64,000 nt of DNA from Orychophragmus violaceus. Lineage: Eukaryota; Streptophyta; Magnoliopsida; Brassicales; Brassicaceae. This document shows, in pieces, positions 1 to 11,146 of this stretch (position 1 is its first letter; every line of letters starts with the position of its first letter). The notes beneath the pieces are model-generated. The model ran no database searches, was not told the DNA's origin, and saw only the letters and a list, made by a program, of their open reading frames with translations. The position numbers were made by a program, and so were the translations under genes. The stretch lies in assembly GCA_030180135.1 (NCBI GenBank), contig CM058235.1:11827145-11891144 (forward strand). Direction: 5' to 3'.

Positions 1-52
1 ACGTGACGTGAACAGTGTAAGGATCGATCCTTAGATAAGGATTTTAAGAGAC

Positions 53-110
53 AGTTTCTTAACTATTCATGTAGGCCCCACGTGGGACCCACGTGAATAG
101 TTAAGAAACT
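53..110. repeat. Perfect 17-bp inverted repeat, likely MITE end
   Basis: Two 17-bp arms (53-69 and 94-110, AGTTTCTTAACTATTCA and its complement) flank a 24-nt loop holding two G-box hexamers CACGTG at 79-84 and 90-95. The flanking sequence (TTAAGAACCCCTC to the right) looks like the end of a small non-autonomous transposon. The element probably starts left of the window, so its borders and target duplication cannot be seen. It would lie in an intron or upstream of the MYB exon that follows. Confidence 0.55.
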
Positions 111-327
111 CACCCTTAAGAACCCCTCAATGTATGTGCTCTAATAAATGTTAATATTTATTTCAAATGTTGTGTTGAAGTAAATTACACGCTTTCCCAT
201 TTTTAAAATAGTGTTGTAGAACTTTTTATATACTTTTAAAGATAATTACATTTTTATCTCTATTAGTTAATAAATTTATAGTGAGACTGAATTGGTTATA
301 TATATGTTCGCCATGGGATAATATCAG

Positions 328-478
328 GTGGGATTTAATAGCAGGGAGAGTGGCAGGACGAACAGCAAAAGAGATAGAGAGATATTGGATAATGAGAAAT
401 TGTGAATATTTCTCTAACAAACGACGCCAACTGTATTCCTTGAAAAAATCTCCACATTTTACAATTTCTCCTCCTTAA
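328..478 (+). CDS. Last exon of an R3-MYB of the CPC/TRY type (ETC2/TCL1/TCL2-like), 5' part missing
   Basis: Single-repeat R3-MYB proteins repress trichome fate and pattern root hairs by competing with R2R3-MYBs for bHLH partners in the nucleus. The sequence shows a splice acceptor (AG at 326-327) and then an exon that opens with the second half of the R3 repeat (WDLIAGRVAGR, EIERYWIMRNC) and ends NKRRQL...SPP before TAA at 476-478. The intron position in front of the W codon and the tail after the repeat match the ETC2/TCL1/TCL2 group. The first exons are not in the 327 upstream bases, which are AT-rich and include a MITE-like hairpin, so they lie left of the window or are lost. Synteny with TFCA and OFP2 supports the identity; which paralogue it is remains open. 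The 50 codons seen are open. Confidence 0.85.
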
Positions 479-1952
479 TTTCCATTGTTTTGGAAAATAA
501 AAGCCTGTAACAAAATTTCAACTTGTTTATCTTCTCATCGTATATTATAAATCATCAATGGTTGTGGAATTCACAAGTTACTTCTAATGTAATATCATTT
601 CCAAATATGTTTGGCGTGGTTCATTTCGAAAAAAAGTTATTCAGGCTTGTGTATGGTTCAAAAAGTTCCCCATTACCATTACAATCAACACAATCACGAA
701 CTTTTTACCTTTTCATTTATTTTTCAGGGAAAAAATGGAAGAATTTCTCTTCTTTTTTTCTTTCTAAATTTTATAAAGAACTTAGACATATTTTTGTTCT
801 ACTTTCAAAAACCTTCTAATATTTTTGATTGAAAAAAAATTATATGGTGGTGATGTTGGTGATTGTAGAAAACCTTTTTTTTCTGGAAGTCAAAAATTTA
901 GCTAAGATGCATCTAACGATCATCTAGGAATTTCTGATCGATTGCTAAGAATTTCAGAATAATTACAACATAATTTTTTTAAAAAAAATAAAAGGATAAC
1001 TACAACAGTGGAAAATAAATGAAAAGTAGAACTGGTCATCTAAGAATTTCTGAAAGTCAAAAATGCATTTTCATCTTCTTTAAAAATATATAGGTAGCAA
1101 TTATGAATAAATTCATACAATGATAAAATAAGTAAAAAGGTAAGAAAATAACATTCTGCCCATTTTTTAATATTAAGAGATTCGGGCATGTGAACCGGTA
1201 CGTTCTCTTAAAACGAAGTTTATATCAGATTAGATTCATTCTTGTTTGTCGACAAAATAAAAGATCCATTCTTGTTTTAAGAAAAAGTCCTTTCCAATTG
1301 TCTTCAATTCTATGACTGACCTCTTGGAAAGGTTTTTGGAATTTTTTTTTGTCAACTATGATTTCGGAAATTCTTTTTATCAACTGACTTTCTTTTAGCA
1401 CAAATTAGTTAAATCAGAAAATAAATTCTCGTGTGATTTGATTATTAAATTGATACAAAACTAAGGGTTGGTATATTTTTGTTTAGGCATCAAAAATAAA
1501 ATTAACAATTGTCGACCAAAAAATATATAAAAAATTAACAATCCTTCTAATATGTGTTGGGACACTTGTCTGAGCATGAGTCCCCACAGACTGATACTCT
1601 GTCCACATCTCCTCATAACAAAGACACCAAGCATAGAGCCATAGACCATTAAAATAAATTGGTATAATTTATGATATTAAATATTAACAAAATGACGACA
1701 AAAAATATTAACAAAACAGTTATATGTCTTTATTTATTTTTTTTGTTAATACCATAAAAATTCTAGGATTTAAACCCATAATTTCTTAAAAATTCAAAAT
1801 CAGTATTTAGATAATATGGTTTACAGATTAACTTTCCATACTAAAAGAAAATTGAATCCTAGACACAAAATAACAAATTCCCTTACAACTAGATCATCAC
1901 ACCAAAGTGTTATAGCTCTTCATTGCTAAATCTATTAAACGATCTAATATAA
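479..1952. other. Intergenic, no gene recognised
   Basis: AT-rich sequence downstream of the MYB exon. The short open frames at 523-832 and 1461-1649 are rich in F, K and L from poly(T) tracts and show no domain. I see no convincing gene, RNA or repeat here. Confidence 0.6.
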
Positions 1953-1960
1953 TATATTAT

Positions 1961-3231
1961 GGTGTGGACGTTCGGATATCCATTCGGATTTGGGTCGGAT
2001 TCGGATATTATCAGATGAGTAATATTTGGGTTCACCTCTAGGGGTGAACCCTTTTGTTCACCTCCACATTTTCTAACCAATCAAATAATTCCACATAATC
2101 TAATATTAAAAATAAATAAAATTTTAAAAATGTTTTAAAAATAAAAAAATAAAAAACGAAAATAAAAGAAAAGAAAATATATTTTATTTCAAACAAAACT
2201 TAAAAATAATTTTTTTTATATAAAATACTAAAACCTAAATCTTAATCTCTAAACTCTAAATTCTAAACCCTAAACCCTAAACGATAATTTGAACCTAAAA
2301 TATTAAAATTAAAACTAAATCCGAAATCCAATATGTAAATCTTAAAAAATAAAAAACTAAACCCTAATCCCTAAACCCTAAACCCTAACCCAAAGAGCTT
2401 AAACCCTAATCCATAAACTCTAAACCCAAAGAGCTTAAACCCTATACCATAAACCCTAATCCCTAAACCCAATATGTAAATTTTAAAAAATAAAAACTAA
2501 ACCCTAATCCCTAAACCCTAAACCCTAACCCAAAGAGCTTAAACCCTAATCCCTAAACCCTAAACCCAAAGAGCTTAAACCCTATACCATAAACCCTAAT
2601 CCCTAAACCTTAATTTTAATTTTATAATTTTATTTAAAAATAATATTACATGGCATATTTTTATTGGTTAATAAAGAGGGGGTGAACAAATGGGTTCACC
2701 TCTAGGGGTGAACCTAAGTATTTTCCTTATCAGATACCCAAAATACTTTGATCTAAGTTCCATTCGGGTATTTTTAAAAATCGGATCGGGTTCGGTTCGG
2801 GACGTATCGGGTTCGGGTCGAGTTCGGATACCCAAAGTCACTATGAAATTTCTGAAAAATCGGGAAAATTATTCATAATATTCAAAAATATTTGAATTAC
2901 CCAAAAATTCCGTAAAAACATATACTCAAATTATCTAAAAATATTCAAAATTACTCAAAAACACATATATATTACCCAAAATATAAAAATATAAACTACA
3001 CAAACTAGCCAAAAATACTCGAAAGTATCAGAACTAACCGAAATTAGATTAAATTTTAGGTTACTTCTGGTACCCGTTCGGGTTCGGTTCGAGTTCGGGT
3101 ATTACCCGATACCCGAAATACTTTGACTTAAGCCCCATTCGGGTATTTTTTAAAATCGGTTCGGATCGAGATCGGATTTTTTCGGGTCGGGTTTGGATTC
3201 GAATTCGGGTTTCGGGTAAAATGCCCAGCCC
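1961..3231. mobile_element. Non-autonomous hAT-like element with nested insertion
   Basis: The borders are flanked by an 8-bp direct repeat TATATTAT (1953-1960 and 3232-3239), the target duplication size of hAT elements. The right end reads GGGCTGGGCATTTTACC on the minus strand and the left starts GGTGTGGACG, a weak terminal inverted repeat. The body consists of GGGTTCGGGTA-type repeats (1970-2010, 2760-2840, 3060-3215), which generate spurious open frames on both strands. A second element (2028-2714) is inserted in it. Confidence 0.7.
2028..2714. mobile_element. TIR element with telomere-like (AAACCCTAA) core
   Basis: Both ends carry a self-complementary 22-nt block (GGTTCACC...GGTGAACC) followed by TTTGTTCACC, giving terminal inverted repeats of about 33 bp. 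The flanks TAATATTT (left) and TAAGTATTT (right) are an imperfect duplication. The core (about 2255-2610) is degenerate AAACCCTAA with a 100-120 bp higher-order duplication (CCCAAAGAGCTTAAACCCTA recurs). There is no coding capacity. The superfamily is uncertain, possibly Mutator-like. Confidence 0.65.
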
Positions 3232-3239
3232 TATATTAT

Positions 3240-4134
3240 AAATACGAATGTAATACATCGATTGCAACACTCATTACATTTTCTTTTGAGATGAAAATCA
3301 ACTTATAATATTTTGACACAAAAACTTTATACACAAAAATATAGAAGAAGTAAGTATTTACTCGTGTATTGGAGGAAATTAACAGAAACACAATGACGTT
3401 GACAAAAAAAAAAAAAAACAGAAACACAATGACGTATAGGACAGCCTAGTTGCAGAAGTAATCGGTATCGTCGATTTTGTTTGAAAACAGATTGTGGTGA
3501 AAGTTTTGTAGATATGTTTTTGTACACGTGACTAAACAAATAAAAAACTTTGGAAGTTTTGACTTAGTTTTACACGTTACAAGACAAGTTGGATACCATT
3601 CCAAGAGTGATTTTCTGGGCTTTTGTCTGGTTGAGAAGGTTTCCCGTTACCATCACAGCCATCATTGTCTGTCATAAATTCTAATGGTTGAAAAACATCA
3701 GTGATTTAAATATGCACAAACAAACAATCAAATATCAATAACTGCACAAAGTTTTTATTTTATTTTCTCCTGATTAAACCAAGTAAACTTTGAAAGTTTA
3801 AAAACCCACAAGCTTCTAAAACGATAGTTCAAATTCAAAGCGATGGTTTTTTTTCCGACTCCAAACTAATTGTTCTTTGAAATCTAACCAACCTCAAATT
3901 TAAGTCTTATTTTGGTTTAAGTTAAGAGAACAAGGAAAACGTATTTAGGCGATTTTGTTTGATATCATTTACGATTGTTATATCGTGATGCATGCTTGTG
4001 ATATCGCTATTTTTACCGTCCAATCTTAACACTCTTCCATAACTTTTATATTTTTGTGTAAGTTCACATTAATCCTTCCAATTAACACATGCTTTGTGAA
4101 AAGAATTATTTTGTTCTTACAAAATAGATAATAT
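3240..4134. other. Intergenic, no gene recognised
   Basis: AT-rich spacer. The segment at 4020-4130 weakly resembles spacer repeats at 42.8 and 45.6 kb (wording like CACTCTTCC...TAACACATGCTTTG). No coding or RNA feature was recognised. Confidence 0.5.
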
Positions 4135-6600
4135 ATTATAGTTTTTATGGATTTTTAACCGTGATATATATATTTATATATAATATTTTTGGTATTTGTG
4201 GAGTTTTTAAGAGTTTTTACAGGCTTATGTACGTTTAAAATGTGATTGAAGGTTTTAGGATCATTATTATACGTAGTCGCGAAGCCCTAGTTACCTTTTC
4301 TTTCTGGCACGGCTACCCAGGCGCCGCTCACCTTCAACTCCAACCCACCATGGTTTCACGACGTCAAGCCTTCTTCACCGGAACTGTTGCCTGAGAAGAT
4401 ATGCTTCTCATTCTCGGTACCCTACCTGGGTTCTACCGAAAACCTGTCGCACCTTTTGGTGATGAACTCTCACAAGCTAGGAAGCTGCGTCGCTCATCCG
4501 GACCTCTTCCTCCACAATCTGATCTTTTGCCGCCGTTGAATCCTTCTCTTTCAATGGTTTAATTTCAGAACACAAGTCAGCGGCGGATACCATCTTCTCG
4601 ACCTCTCTCCTCCCGGAGCCGCCAGACTTGTTCCTTCTCAAACAGTCAGATCTCTCTCAACCGCCGGAACCGCCAGTCCCGCCGGATCCGCCACCGAACT
4701 TACAGCCAGACAACCGTGAGAATCTGTCTCACCTTCACTCTTCGTCAATCTCCTCAGATCTGCTCAATCCATGGACGAAGTCTTATTTCCAATCTCCGCT
4801 TCTTCCCTTCTCACCATGGTGTTTCATGTCTGCTGCTCCTCCATCTGACTCTGCCCGATCGCCGATGAAGTTTGGTCGATCTGCAGGTTCGGTGAATATT
4901 TCTCTCGCCGCCTCTCCAGTTAATCTTTCTTGGCCTAATCCTCTTCGATGCATAAAATCTGGTCAAGCTCTCTCCGAGAGCTATCTTGAAGGAAGGCATG
5001 GGTGCTCCTCCGGCGAAGACATCTCTGGTCAAGCGCTCTCCGACAATCGCTCCTCCCCTGTGGCCATCGATTGCTTCCAGTGGGCCCGGCCCAATTGCTC
5101 TCTAATTCTGGGTACAGATTTAATCCAGTGGGCCGAACAAACATCATCTTTAGTCACAGCTGGAATCTTCCTGCTCTTGATCGCTTGGCCCAATTCATAT
5201 TTCATGGGTTTCAACCTTCCGACAGCAGACTTTCAAGCCCATCTCCCTGGTACTTACTTTCGATTTTTGGTTTCTCAGGAGATGGATAATCAAGCATTTT
5301 CCTCCTCTTATCAGGAGAGATACTCACTTTCCTCCTCTTTTGAGGAGAGATCATCACCATTTTCCTCCTCTTTTGAGGAGAGATCACTACCATTTTCCTT
5401 TCTTGATAGGGAGAGATCTTTCCCACTTTCATCCCCTTATGGGGAGAAATGTATTTCACCGTCTCATCTTTCTATGAAAGGTGGTTTGTTCTCGGTTCTC
5501 ATACCGAATCATCGTTTCAACTTCTCTCTCGACTTGCTCTTTTGCTTAATGGTCTCTCCAAACCAAGAAGCTGCAATTGGGGTCATCTCTAAACTGGCCA
5601 AAGAGGAGAGTTGGTTTTTCAAGTCACACGTGCTAGTGACCAGGTTACAATTTTATGGCTTTGCTATAAAGATTCTGTTGACATATTTGAGCTCTGTCTC
5701 ATAATTTCTGTCACTTTATCATCTATCTATCGTAATTTCCCTTGCTTTTAATGTTTATCATTGTAATCAAAGAGGTTTGAGTGTACTCCCTCCTATCTTG
5801 TATTTTGGATGATTTAAGTTAATGAAAGTTCAGTGACAAAAAAAAGGTTTTAGGATCATTTGAAGTTAAACTAGAAAACATTAGGATTTCACAGAATTTA
5901 CTGAATGCGTCCACCGTTGGTATCGGTCAACACCATTGTTGGTATCGGTTGATACACATCATGCCCGAAATTTCTCGCGCGGAATGAGAATGCCATTTTG
6001 TCCAAAAACTTTCCATATTTGCAAAAAAACGCCTAAATTGTGTTATTAAGTTCTTTAGTGGTGAGCAAATTATCTATTCACAAAGAAATTTGGTTTAGAG
6101 GATTAGTGTACAAATCTAACCTAAAATTATTGAATGCTTAGAATTTAGAATTCGCAACAAAAATTAATGGTGATGAAATTGTCTATTCACAAATAAACTT
6201 GGTTTAGGGAATTGGTGAACAAATCAAACATGAAATTATTGTATGTTTAGAATTTATAACTCGTAAAAAAATTGATTTTCTAGACTGTTAGACATAAATA
6301 GTTTTTGCAGTGATAAATGGTTCACTTTATCTTTGTGTTTCGAGTTATAAGACATATCAGAATTCTGATTGATCGATTACTTGCATTCCTGATTTCCTAA
6401 GAATTCCTTGAGCTTAGCATTTTCTTCTCCTGATTTTATATCTCGTTTACTGCTTTGATTACTTGTATACATTCATCTGTCTTAGCTTAATTTGAAACTA
6501 CAAAGCTATTGCATGTTCTTGAAGTTCCTTATTTGAAAATCCTTTATATTATAACTGTGTATTTGGAGTCTATTCTTAGGAGTTAGGATAAACTTAGACA
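4135..6600 (+). mobile_element. Decayed Ty3/gypsy-type LTR, split by a retroposon
   Basis: The segments 4135-4265 and 5861-about 6600 together resemble the well-preserved solo LTR at 54387-55543. Shared blocks include GGATTTTTAACC, the TTTTTACAGG region, CAAAGAAATTTGGTTTAG and CCTGATTTCCTAAGAA. The right border is vague and no internal region is attached, so this is an old solo LTR or fragment. A paired 14-bp palindrome (5920-5955) is described under findings. Confidence 0.55.
4266..5845 (+). mobile_element. Poly(A) retroposon, LINE-derived or Sadhu-like
   Basis: A GC-richer 1.58 kb insert ends in an A tract (5838-5845) and is flanked by a 17-bp direct repeat, AAGGTTTTAGGATCATT, at 4249-4265 and 5844-5860 (two A are shared with the tail). 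This is the signature of LINE-machinery insertion. It contains one 358-codon open frame (4628-5704) with a proline-rich start (PPEPPVPPDPPP) and no known domain. There is no reverse transcriptase, so it is non-autonomous. At 5298-5460 a 27-36 bp unit containing the hairpin CTCCTC-TTTT-GAGGAG recurs about five times. The family name is a guess; the retroposition mechanism is well supported. Confidence 0.8.
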
Positions 6601-6801
6601 TATCAATAGTCTGCTAATGAAATTGTCAAACCATTACGAAAAATTAATGAGATGCAGTTTATATTGTTGGTGGACAAAGAAACCGAGGTCGTATAAGCCA
6701 AAGTGGTCGTGCTAACCCATTAGTCTTCTCTATTGAGCTACACTTAAGGCCGGCCCGAAATTTAGAGGGCCATAAACATTTTACACTAAATCTTTTAAAG
6801 A
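6601..6801. other. Transposon-like flank interrupted by the MULE
   Basis: This sequence (AAGGCCGGCCCGAAATTTAGAGGGCC at the right) continues in style on the far side of the MULE (23736-23838, GGAGGCCATAAAACTT). The MULE therefore probably jumped into an older repeat. No coding content was seen. Confidence 0.4.
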
Positions 6802-6810
6802 AAAATTCTA

Positions 6811-8212
6811 GGGGAAATTGCTTAAAATGCCCTCAAACTTGAATTTAAATAAAAGTGTACCCCCAAACTTGAATCAAATATAAAACTGGTTTTGCGGCCT
6901 TATGAAATTACCGCACTGTCCTTACGACCAATCAAAAAAACGTCAAACGCAATTACCATTATAACCTTCGACTACTTCAGACTTCTATGGATGTCTGAGA
7001 TGTCAGACTCCAATAGAAGTCTGACACAGAATTAATTACTAAATTTAAATTTTAAAATTATTAAAAAATATTTTGTCAAAACTTTTATATACATAAATTA
7101 TATATAAACAATTTAGTAGTATATAAATTAAAATTTTATAAAATTGAGTCATATTAAACTATGTTAGTTAAGTATGCCTTAGAACCCTACTTTGTAATGG
7201 AACATAATGGAACATTTACATATAACTTACATATAACCTTAGGGTTAGTTAGACTCATGGTTTAAGAAATTCACATTTGAAAAAATATATTTGCACATGT
7301 ATGTTATAATGGTGATATAATTAACGAATTTGATGTGTCCTAGGTGTTTTGTTTAAATATTTTTCGATGTTAAGTGATAAATACTAAATTTAGGGTTTAT
7401 CAGACTTCTATAGAAGTCTGAATTTTGGGGTTTCGTAAATACATGGTGTTTTTAACCAAATATACCTTAAATGGTTAAAATTGACTAAATATTATGTAAT
7501 TTTAATTTACATATGTCCAAAAGTCCCATATTTAATTTATGTATCCGAAATTTTCCTCAAAATATTTTTTAATAATTTTATAATTTAAATTTTCAACTTA
7601 ATTATCTCTCAGACTTCTCGTACGTGTACGTGGCGCCAAGTATGAGTATCTGATGGTTGCTGGTGCTGTTATCATCGTCCCGATTATCTTGAGGGCTTTT
7701 GGTTTCTTGTAATATAAGTCCTATGTATCCAAGTACAATTTTATGTATTATAAGACGAATTTTAGGGTTTTATCCAATTTCTGTTCATTCATCATCGTCC
7801 AATTTCATTCATCATCCAAATCTGCGAATTGTCAGACTTCTAAAGAAGTCTGACTAATAAATTATTTTCCTCAAACTTCGTATGGAGTCTGAATCTACAA
7901 TAATTAGTTTTAAGACTTAAATGATTTTCCTCAGACTTCGTATGGAGTCTGAATCTACAATAATTAGTTTTAAGACTTAAATGATTTTCCTCAGACTTCG
8001 TATGGAGTCTGAATCTACAATAACTAATTTTCACCAGACTTCGCGTGCGTAACGACACGTGGCCTCTTGCATGCCCGGGAATTTAAATATTTTGTAAATT
8101 AAACGGACGGGAGTTATGTAAAAAGGAGACGAAAAAAGCGCGGCAGTTACGTCTGCAGTAAAACCGTTCGCCAGTGGTAAAACCGTCTCGTTTTAACTGC
8201 CCCCTATGAGAC
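6811..8212. repeat. Left non-coding arm of the MULE with palindromic motifs
   Basis: The arm holds seven copies of CAGAC-N10-GTCTG, starting at 6978, 7004, 7401, 7833, 7872, 7932 and 7992. The 7401 copy is a perfect 20-bp palindrome. The last three lie in three 60-bp tandem repeats (7861-8030, TTCGTATGGAGTCTGAATC). Half-sites occur near 7614 and 8036. The arm leads into the promoter of the Ulp1-like gene. Confidence 0.85.
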
Positions 8213-8213
8213 A

Positions 8214-8223
8214 TATATAAATA
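8214..8223 (+). promoter_or_regulatory. Probable TATA box of the DUF1985/Ulp1 gene
   Basis: TATATAAATA lies about 35 bp before a pyrimidine-rich stretch and a CT-rich leader (8280-8372). The leader ends in a good 5' splice site (CG|GTAAG at 8372/8373). The matching acceptor is at 8731-8733, just before the ATG at 8743. Transcription is inferred to start near 8250. Confidence 0.45.
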
Positions 8224-8426
8224 TGATTTTTTAACCTTTTTTTTTACAGTTTCGCAGGAAAGATAAAAAAAAAAACTATTCTCTCTCAAATCCACTCAAT
8301 CGACACCGTGCACTTTTTCTGGGTATCGTTTCCAGATCTGGTTTCTCTCTGCTCCGCCGCTTACATTCGACGGTAAGATTAATCTAAAACTTCTTCGGGG
8401 GAATTCTAAGTTAAACTATTAGTAAT

Positions 8427-8707
8427 CAGACGGCTGTTGGTGTCTGATTGTAGATCTCAGACCACATATGGAGTCTGATTACATCCTCAGACTCCAGGTG
8501 GAGTCTGAAGTCTGAAGTCTGAGCTTTTTTGTCTCATACTTGCGCTGAGCTTTTTTGTCTTTTTTCCTAAATTCCAGATCTTGTTGGGCCTCGATCTTGT
8601 TTTACTGTAGCTCCTCCGTCGTCTTCCTTCGACAGTAAGATTCCTCGACTCTTCTCCTCTTCTATATATTTACATAACTATAGTTGGCAGACGGCATAAG
8701 ATGTCTG
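8427..8707. repeat. Palindromic motif copies inside the 5'UTR intron
   Basis: The inferred leader intron (8373-8733) holds four CAGAC-N10-GTCTG copies starting at 8427, 8458, 8488 and 8688. The first three are spaced 31 and 30 bp. Extra GTCTG half-sites follow at 8510 and 8517. Confidence 0.8.
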
Positions 8708-8742
8708 ACTGTGTAAGGCCCTCGTTGTTTCAGGTTTCCGTT

Positions 8743-10866
8743 ATGGAAGATGTTGAATTCCCACAAAGGATGTTCACTGCCGGTTATGAACCATCTCCGG
8801 ATAAAAGCATACACTACTTTAGTGGAAGGAGAGATCTGATAACTGATGTTAAACTAGCGCTGTTACCGGCTGAATGGCAGGAACTCCTCGATTCAGAACT
8901 TGGCGTTTTTTTGAAATTCCATTAACTGAATTTCAAATGGTGTTCAAGGATGGTGCACTATATGCTCTGTCTGCAGTTAGACTGCAAGAAGAAGTATGAG
9001 TTATGGTCTCTTTTCGGCGTTAATCCAGTTAGGTTTTCCCTGAATGAGTTTCATGCTATAACCGGACTCAAATGCGACTATATTGAGAACCTCGAGTACC
9101 CTGAAATTCAGTATACCGATGAGATGAGAGAAATGTGGAAGCTTCTTAGGGTGGATTTCGATTTAGGCCCAAGTTATACGCAACTAATGGATGCTTGTAC
9201 AAGATGTTCTGAATGGGAACCGGAACAAAGGATATGGCTGGGCTATCTAGCGATCTATGCAACCTTCATTGAGGCTCATCACTGGACAACCTCCACAAGG
9301 GGTGACATGTCCAAGCTTCTGCTGTTTCCAGGATCGATACAATCCTATCCATGGGGACGATTCGCCTTCAAGGTTCTGATAGATTCTGTTAAAGAGGCAA
9401 ACAGAAAACTCGTGGATGGAAAAAATTATCAGATCGGAGGTTTTGCTGAGGTCCTGAACATCTGGATATACTGGGCATGTCCCGCTATGGCGACAACTTA
9501 TGGAGAGCCCTTTCCGGATGCCCCAGACCTACCATTGCTGGCGTACCAGGGATCACGGAGTCGAAAGAAAGCCGACGAAGCCTTACGCAAACAGGTATTT
9601 CTTGTACTTATGAACTCTGACTTTTATGTCAGACTTCATATGAAGTCTGACATTATGTGTCAGACTTCATTAGAAGTCTGGCACATAATGTCAGACTTTG
9701 TATGAAGTCTGACATAAAAGTCAGACTTCATATGAAGTCTGACACACATAATGTCATACTTCATATGACCCAGTCTCGTATGTTGTCTGACTGGTTGATA
9801 TTACAAATGCTTATATTTGTTTTCCTATGTGACTTGTAATTTGCAGACCCGCGTCAACAGCTTCGTACTCAAGGAATACGATGACATGTTTCCCGTATGG
9901 GACAACCCTGATGAGGAGGACGACAAAGTTGAGAACATTGTGAAGGCAATGTTCGGACAGCTAGGGACTGTGCATTGGAGGTGGGGTTCAAAACACTGGA
10001 AGAGCGAAGGTGTGTTCAAGACCAGAGCTGGAGGTCCTGTTAAGCTTGAGATTAAGTCTGAGAAAGATGCTGATCAGACTGGTGAGAAAAAGCGTAAGGT
10101 TGTGGGAGTCAAGAGGAAGTTGTTGCAGGTTGTTTCTGATGATGAAGATGAGGAAGAAGAGGCTGAGGTAGTTAGCAAGAAACTTAGAGTAGGGAAGGCT
10201 GGTCCTACAAATGGGGATGTTGTTCAAATGATTGAGGGTTTGCAAAAATCACTTGAAACTCGGATTGATGTATTGGTAGATGTTTTCAACGATGGTTTGC
10301 GTCTGATGGGTATCAGAATTGATGATCTTGCCAAGATCGTCCAGAGTTTAAAGAAAGAGAGTGTTGGAGTTGAGCAGAAGGAGAAAGACCAGAAGAAAGA
10401 TTCTTCTGAAGTGAAGGAAAAGGAGAAGAAGAAAGCTGGTACTGGAGGGAAAGGAAGAGTGAAGAACGCAGAAGCAAAAACTGCTGCTGCTGCTGCTGCT
10501 GCCGCCGATGAGATGAAGAAGGCTGGAGTTGGTGAGGATGAAGAAGATCCAGCTGAAGATCTTCAGGTTCACGAAGGGGTAAAAGCTGATGCGGTTGATG
10601 AAGAGGGAGGAAGAAAGAAAAATGAAAGGCCTAAGAGGAACCTGAAGAAAGTTGTACTGAAGGTATCCGAACCTGAACATGCAGGGAAAGCGAGGCCTAA
10701 AGTAGCAGCAGATAAATCCGCCAATCCCTCTAAGGAAATCATACCGATTGCGACTGATGATGGGGTTAGTCTCCAAAACCCTCAATCTCTGGATACAAAT
10801 AAGGAAAAGAACGTTGGGCCTAAGAGAAGTAGCAGGCTTATGAAGAAATCACTTGAGGGGAAGTAG
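8743..10866 (+). pseudogene. DUF1985 module of the MULE-borne Ulp1-like gene, one premature stop
   Basis: Start: ATG at 8743, nine bases after a TTTCAG acceptor. The first exon (8734-9594) encodes the DUF1985 domain (VHYMLCLQLDCKKKYELW, FHAITGLKCDYIENLEYP, WIYWACPAMA) found next to Ulp1 proteases in plant MULEs. An in-frame TAA at 8923-8925 interrupts it after 60 codons, with the same frame clearly coding on both sides. A downstream ATG at 8950 could restart translation. The intron 9595-9846 is removed by CAG|GTATTT and TTGCAG. The second exon is basic and acidic, low in complexity, with likely nuclear localisation signals (KKRK, KRKLL), an acidic DDEDEEEE run and an alanine run, and ends at a TAG in 10864-10866. 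It probably splices to the protease exons from an internal donor (candidates AAG|GTATCC near 10666 or GGG|GTTAGT near 10764). I infer one gene; two separate genes are possible. Confidence 0.75.
9595..9846. repeat. Intron of the DUF1985 gene with phased palindrome array
   Basis: Four full CAGAC-N10-GTCTG copies start at 9630, 9661, 9692 and 9722 (spacing 31, 31, 30). A degenerate copy with a 9-bp spacer starts at 9771. The copies at 9630 and 9722 have the perfectly symmetric inner decamer TTCATATGAA. The array fills the first 200 bp of the intron and stops before the acceptor. Confidence 0.88.
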
Positions 10867-11146
10867 CCTTCTATTGCTTTATGAACATTGTAAAGGCTGA
10901 AGCATAATAGTATTTGTTTTTTTCCCCATTGGTTCTTGTATTTGCTTTGAACATGGATTCCTGGCATTAGACTTATGTTGCATTGGCTTGCTATGATTTT
11001 TCGATGGCATTTAGCACATGTCAGACGTCTATGGATGTCTGACATGTTATGTATTCTAGTTACCAAACGTCTAGTGAAGTCTGGTTCTTGTGTGAATTTT
11101 AGTTCCAACATTATGTTTAACATGGGTTGTCAAATTGTCTATGCAG

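Noticed and set aside
2255..2610. Telomere or chromosome end
   Set aside because: The AAACCCTAA tract is short, degenerate and enclosed by terminal inverted repeats with unique sequence on both sides.
2690..3270. Arginine-rich open frames from GGGTTCGGGT repeats
   Set aside because: Simple repeat translation within the hAT-like element, present on both strands.
4628..5704. 358-codon open frame as a host gene
   Set aside because: It lies wholly inside a poly(A) retroposon with target duplications and shows no known domain or intron structure, so I keep it as part of the element.
9630..9741. Regular 30-bp repeat spacing reminiscent of a CRISPR array
   Set aside because: This is plant nuclear DNA inside a transposon intron. 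The repeated element is a degenerate palindrome with variable core, and there are no cas genes or unique spacers of CRISPR type.
10348..10785. 145-codon minus-strand frame rich in S, F and L
   Set aside because: Antisense shadow of the lysine/glutamate-rich second exon of the DUF1985 gene.
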